From positions 1 to 8,773 of the forward strand of contig QKDV01000313.1 of NCBI GenBank assembly GCA_003251955.1: 8,773 nucleotides of DNA, given 5' to 3'. Shown here piece after piece: positions 5,743 to 8,773 of this stretch (positions are counted from its first letter, which is position 1; the number at the start of each line of letters is the position of its first letter). Below the pieces are notes generated by a model. The model did no database searches, was not told the DNA's origin, and was given only the letters and a program-made list of their open reading frames with translations. A program made the translations under genes and the position numbers. This stretch comes from Methanospirillum hungatei (lineage in GTDB: Archaea; Halobacteriota; Methanomicrobia; Methanomicrobiales; Methanospirillaceae).

Positions 5743-7297
5743 ATGACGACAGATCCGGTTGTTACCCTAGCAATCGTATTGGTTTATGTATGCATCACCC
5801 TTATCCTTGGATATCTCGGGTACCGCAAGACCAACCATGCCGAGGATTACCTGCTTGCTGGCAGGGATACCCATCCGGTGATTATCGCCCTCTCATATGG
5901 TGCAACGTTCATATCTACCTCCGCGATCGTTGGGTTTGGAGGCGTAGCTGCAAATTTAGGAATGGGCCTCATCTGGCTGACCGTATTCAACATCGGTATC
6001 GGAATCCTTCTTGCGTTTGTTATATTCGGAAAGAAGACTCGGGAGAAAGGAGTGGAGACTGGTGCAGTCACCTTTCCAGATCTCATGGGAAAGATCTTTC
6101 AAAGCCCGGGATTGCAGTTTCTCTCAGGTCTTATCATCCTTATCGGCATGCCACTCTATACGGCAGCTGTTCTGATAGGAGGAGCAAGATTCCTGGAGTA
6201 ACATCTCCTACACCACGTCATTGATTGTATTTGCAGCAGTAGTAGCCGTATATGTGATGTATGGAGGGCTTATTGCAGTCATGTACACTGATGCATTCCA
6301 GGGAGGGATCATGTTTATCGGGATGACTCTACTCCTGGTGCTTACCTATGTATATCTTGGTGGTGTGACCGCTGCGAACTCAGCCCTTGTTGCAATGTCA
6401 GACCTCGTACCTGCATCACTTACAGCCCAGGGGATGACAGGATGGGCATCAATGCCTGAACTCGGCTCTCCCATCTGGTTCACTCTCATAACCACGTTAG
6501 TATTGGGTGTTGGTATCGGAGTCCTTGCCCAGCCTCAGCTGGTAGTCAGATTCATGACCGCAAAAGATAGTCGTACATTGAATCGGGCTGTCCTTGTGGG
6601 TGGACCTTTTATCCTGATGATGACTGGAGTGGCTTTCACCGTAGGTGCCCTCACCAATGTCTACTTTCTGGAGCACACCGGAAAGATCGCAGTGAATGCC
6701 GCCGGAGGAAACATTGACTCGATCATGCCGGTGTACATCAACCAGGCAATGCCGGAGATATTTGTTATCATCTTCATGCTGACACTCCTCTCAGCAGCCA
6801 TGTCCACACTATCTGCCTTGTCCCACACCATGGGAACCTCTCTGGTCTGCGACATCTGGGGACGGGGAAAGACCTGCGCACTCTCGGTCAGGGCAAATCA
6901 GATAGGATGTCTGGTTATGATGGTCGTAAGTGTGATTTTGGCCTTTTCCATGCCTGAAGGGATTATTGCACGGGCTACTGCGATGTTCATGGGTCTATGT
7001 GCTTCAGCATTTCTTCCAGCTTTTGCAATAGGAGTTTATTCACACAGTCCCTCCCGGACAGGTGCATTATGGAGTATGTTTATCGGGACTCTTGCCTGGT
7101 TCTTATGGACTGCATTTGTCCACACGGCAGAGGCAAAAATTCTGGGTATCTCCCAGGCCCTTACCGGACTTCAGACAATCCTTGGACTACCCTGGTCTGT
7201 AATCGATCCACTTGTGATTGCACTCCCACTTTCATTTATCGCTATGGTGTTCTGCCAGTTAAGAGAGCAAAAGTCCAAGGATCAGAATTTTTCCTGA
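5743..7297 (+). pseudogene. Sodium:solute symporter (SSS family), single frameshift
   Basis: Integral membrane transporter coupling Na+ entry to solute uptake; the solute cannot be told, though the pattern is closest to PanF/PutP-like members. The first frame gives 152 residues, with TM1, the conserved DYLLAGRD (35-42) and the helix FISTSAIVGFGG of the sodium site, ending GGARFLE then TAA at 6199-6201. The second frame, open upstream through SNISYTTSLIVF, continues to TGA at 7295-7297 with VMYTDAFQGG and the SSS signature AAMSTLSALSH. Joined at 6198/6200 the product is 517 residues with about 13 predicted helices, normal for the family. Only one break is present and the second part is otherwise undamaged. 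A deletion of 3n+2 bases or an insertion of one base, a sequencing error, or +1 recoding at the stop would explain it. An independent start at TTG 6221 is unlikely to make a working carrier. Operon with the 39-residue gene upstream. Confidence 0.85.
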
Positions 7298-7311
7298 ACA
7301 GATTCAGACTC

Positions 7312-7318
7312 TTTTTTT
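7312..7318 (+). terminator. Oligo-T terminator after the symporter
   Basis: Seven T (CTTTTTTTCG) lie 14 bases after the stop codon, with no strong stem upstream. This fits archaeal termination and precedes a new promoter. Confidence 0.6.
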
Positions 7319-7333
7319 CGGCAAACCACGAGA

Positions 7334-7342
7334 TTTATAAAT
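7334..7342 (+). promoter_or_regulatory. TATA box of the peptidase gene
   Basis: TTTATAAAT, preceded by CACGAGA, is the best archaeal TATA box in the window. It predicts a start near 7364 and a leader of about 53 bases. It lies directly after the oligo-T terminator, so the peptidase forms its own transcription unit. Confidence 0.6.
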
Positions 7343-7416
7343 GAACGACCCTTATTCAGTCATACAATACCTGCTGGTGTGGGTCTTTTATCAGCCTTGT
7401 ATTATGGGGGGTCGCA

Positions 7417-8773
7417 ATGGCATCGAAGAGTATAATATTAGTTTTCGCTCTGCTCTTGCTCTGTTTAATTGGCAGTAGTAGTGTAATAGCTGGATCCCTC
7501 CCTTTCCAATCAACAAATAATTTAACAGAAGACACAACCATCGCCACAAACCTCGATGAGCATAAGACCCAGGGGGATATCCTCGTCAGGAGCAATGGAA
7601 TACGTGAGGTCTTTGGTGTGGCAGGTAAGGGGATCAAGGTTGGTGTGATTGCAAATGGTGCACAGTCCATCAATGTCTCCCAGAAAAACGGCGAACTCGG
7701 AGCAGTCCATGTCCTTTCAGAAGGAATTGGTGATGAAGGGACTGCAATGCTTGAGATTATTCATGACATTGCACCTGATGCCGAGCTCTACTTTCATGCA
7801 TATGGAAGTAGCTCAGACACATTCAAAACCGCGGTGACAGCCCTTGCAAATTCGGGATGTAACGTTATCTGTGATGATCTTTACTTTTTCAGGCAGCCAT
7901 TCCTTCAGGATGGGGATGTTGCTGACCATATCAGATCCATTCTGAAAGCAAATCCTCACCTGATCTACGTAACAGTTTCAGGAAATTTTGCTCCGCTCCA
8001 TTACCAGGGGCCCTGGAAGGCCGGATTGCCATACGGTAAAAACCAGACACTGCAGGACTTTGGAGGAGGAGCCTGTGCAGTTAACATCACCCTCCTTCCC
8101 GATGAGCGGGTTATCGCTACGCTCCAATGGGATGATCCCTGGGGCCGTTCATCCACAGACTATGATCTGGTCCTCACAGATCCCAGGTCAGGAGTGGTGC
8201 TTGCAACAAGCAACTTTCCCCAGAATGGAACCACTGATCCCTTTGAACATCTTGTATACAACCCTCCCGGACCAAACGCAGAGAAAGTATCCCTTCAGAT
8301 TGTAAGAAACGGCCAGACATCAACCCCAAATACCCTCGAACTCTTCATCAGGGGAGTCGATGCGAAAGGGGTTGATAATGCCTTCATGAAAGATCCTACC
8401 GACTCGATTTTTGGTCATGCAGCAGTAGAGGAGGTGGTTACGGTCGGATCTGTAGAGCCTGCAGCTCCCTTCACTATATCACCTGACTCATCCCAGGGCC
8501 CGGTTACCATCAGGTATCCGACTGTGACCAAGCGGTGGAAACCTGATATCTGTGCCCCGACCAACGTTAACGTGAGTGGAGCAGGAAATTTTCCAAATCC
8601 ATTCCCAGGAACGAGTGCTGCTGCACCACACGTTGCAGGGGTGATTGCACAACTCTGGAGTGCTTTTCCCGATGTTCCACGTGATGAATTGAAGCAGATA
8701 ATCTACCAGAGTACAGATGATCTAGGCGCCCCGGGATGGGATGAGATCTATGGGTACGGCCTGCTTAATGCAG
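7417..8773 (+). CDS. Secreted subtilase-like (S8/S53-like) serine peptidase, 3' end outside the window
   Basis: Partial; 452 codons visible, open through the right edge. Signal peptide MASKSIILVFALLLLCLIGS, probably cut after VIA, so it acts outside the cell. The peptidase core starts at GKGIKVGVIANG (70-81), then DEGTAMLEIIHDIAPDAELY (106-125), CDDLYFFRQPFLQDG (152-166), the oxyanion segment VSGN (N190), and the nucleophile block FPGTSAAAPHVAG (396-408, Ser400). About 200 residues between N190 and Ser400 hold an inserted beta-rich domain (WDDPWGRSSTDYDLVL), as in related peptidases. The usual Asp of the VxVxDxG block is replaced by A79/N80, and the usual HGT block reads EGT, so Glu107 stands where His would be. 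This matches a divergent subtilase group described as S53-like, with Glu107, Asp153/154 and Ser400 as candidate catalytic residues (inference). The GGGGGGT ribosome binding site (7406-7412) ends four bases before ATG 7417. Confidence 0.88.
   Translation, partial: MASKSIILVFALLLLCLIGSSSVIAGSLPFQSTNNLTEDTTIATNLDEHKTQGDILVRSNGIREVFGVAGKGIKVGVIANGAQSINVSQKNGELGAVHVLSEGIGDEGTAMLEIIHDIAPDAELYFHAYGSSSDTFKTAVTALANSGCNVICDDLYFFRQPFLQDGDVADHIRSILKANPHLIYVTVSGNFAPLHYQGPWKAGLPYGKNQTLQDFGGGACAVNITLLPDERVIATLQWDDPWGRSSTDYDLVLTDPRSGVVLATSNFPQNGTTDPFEHLVYNPPGPNAEKVSLQIVRNGQTSTPNTLELFIRGVDAKGVDNAFMKDPTDSIFGHAAVEEVVTVGSVEPAAPFTISPDSSQGPVTIRYPTVTKRWKPDICAPTNVNVSGAGNFPNPFPGTSAAAPHVAGVIAQLWSAFPDVPRDELKQIIYQSTDDLGAPGWDEIYGYGLLNA

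Noticed and set aside
5790..6224. 144-codon frame overlapping the symporter
   Set aside because: It is an out-of-frame shadow rich in Arg, His and Pro; the symporter frame has clear family motifs and a strong ribosome binding site.

Overview
This window looks like a chromosomal segment of a methanogenic archaeon, most likely of the Methanomicrobiales (inference). The reasons are archaeal-style promoters (TATA-like boxes, GGAGG or GGGGGT ribosome binding sites), oligo-T terminators, and a gene set rich in PEGA-domain, SBBP-propeller and subtilase-like surface proteins. No CRISPR array, insertion sequence, rRNA or tRNA gene was found.

Layout. Minus strand: (1) positions 1-1902, the N-terminal 634 codons of a secreted protein with an N-terminal DUF7948-like domain and at least six SBBP beta-propeller repeats, running off the left edge; (2) 2227-3753, a complete class II lysyl-tRNA synthetase (lysS) with a structured leader; (3) 3993-5306, a secreted protein of five PEGA domains with a C-terminal membrane anchor. 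Plus strand, divergent from these: (4) 5623-5742, a 39-residue one-helix membrane protein that abuts (5) 5743-7297, a sodium:solute symporter of the SSS family whose reading frame is broken once, near 6196-6202; (6) 7417-8773, a secreted subtilase-like (S8/S53-like) peptidase with unusual catalytic positions, running off the right edge.

How the genes fit together. lysS is housekeeping. Items 4 and 5 form a tight transport operon: the small protein stops at the base before the symporter start codon, and the symporter ribosome binding site lies inside the small gene. Items 1, 3 and 6 are three separately transcribed secreted or surface proteins, so the window mixes one translation gene with cell-envelope and transport functions.

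The points most worth a second look are the 39-residue protein, the single frame break in an otherwise intact symporter, the replaced Asp and His of the peptidase, a near-perfect 24-base palindrome in the divergent intergenic region, and the lysS leader. I see no clear evidence of a wholly new multi-gene system.
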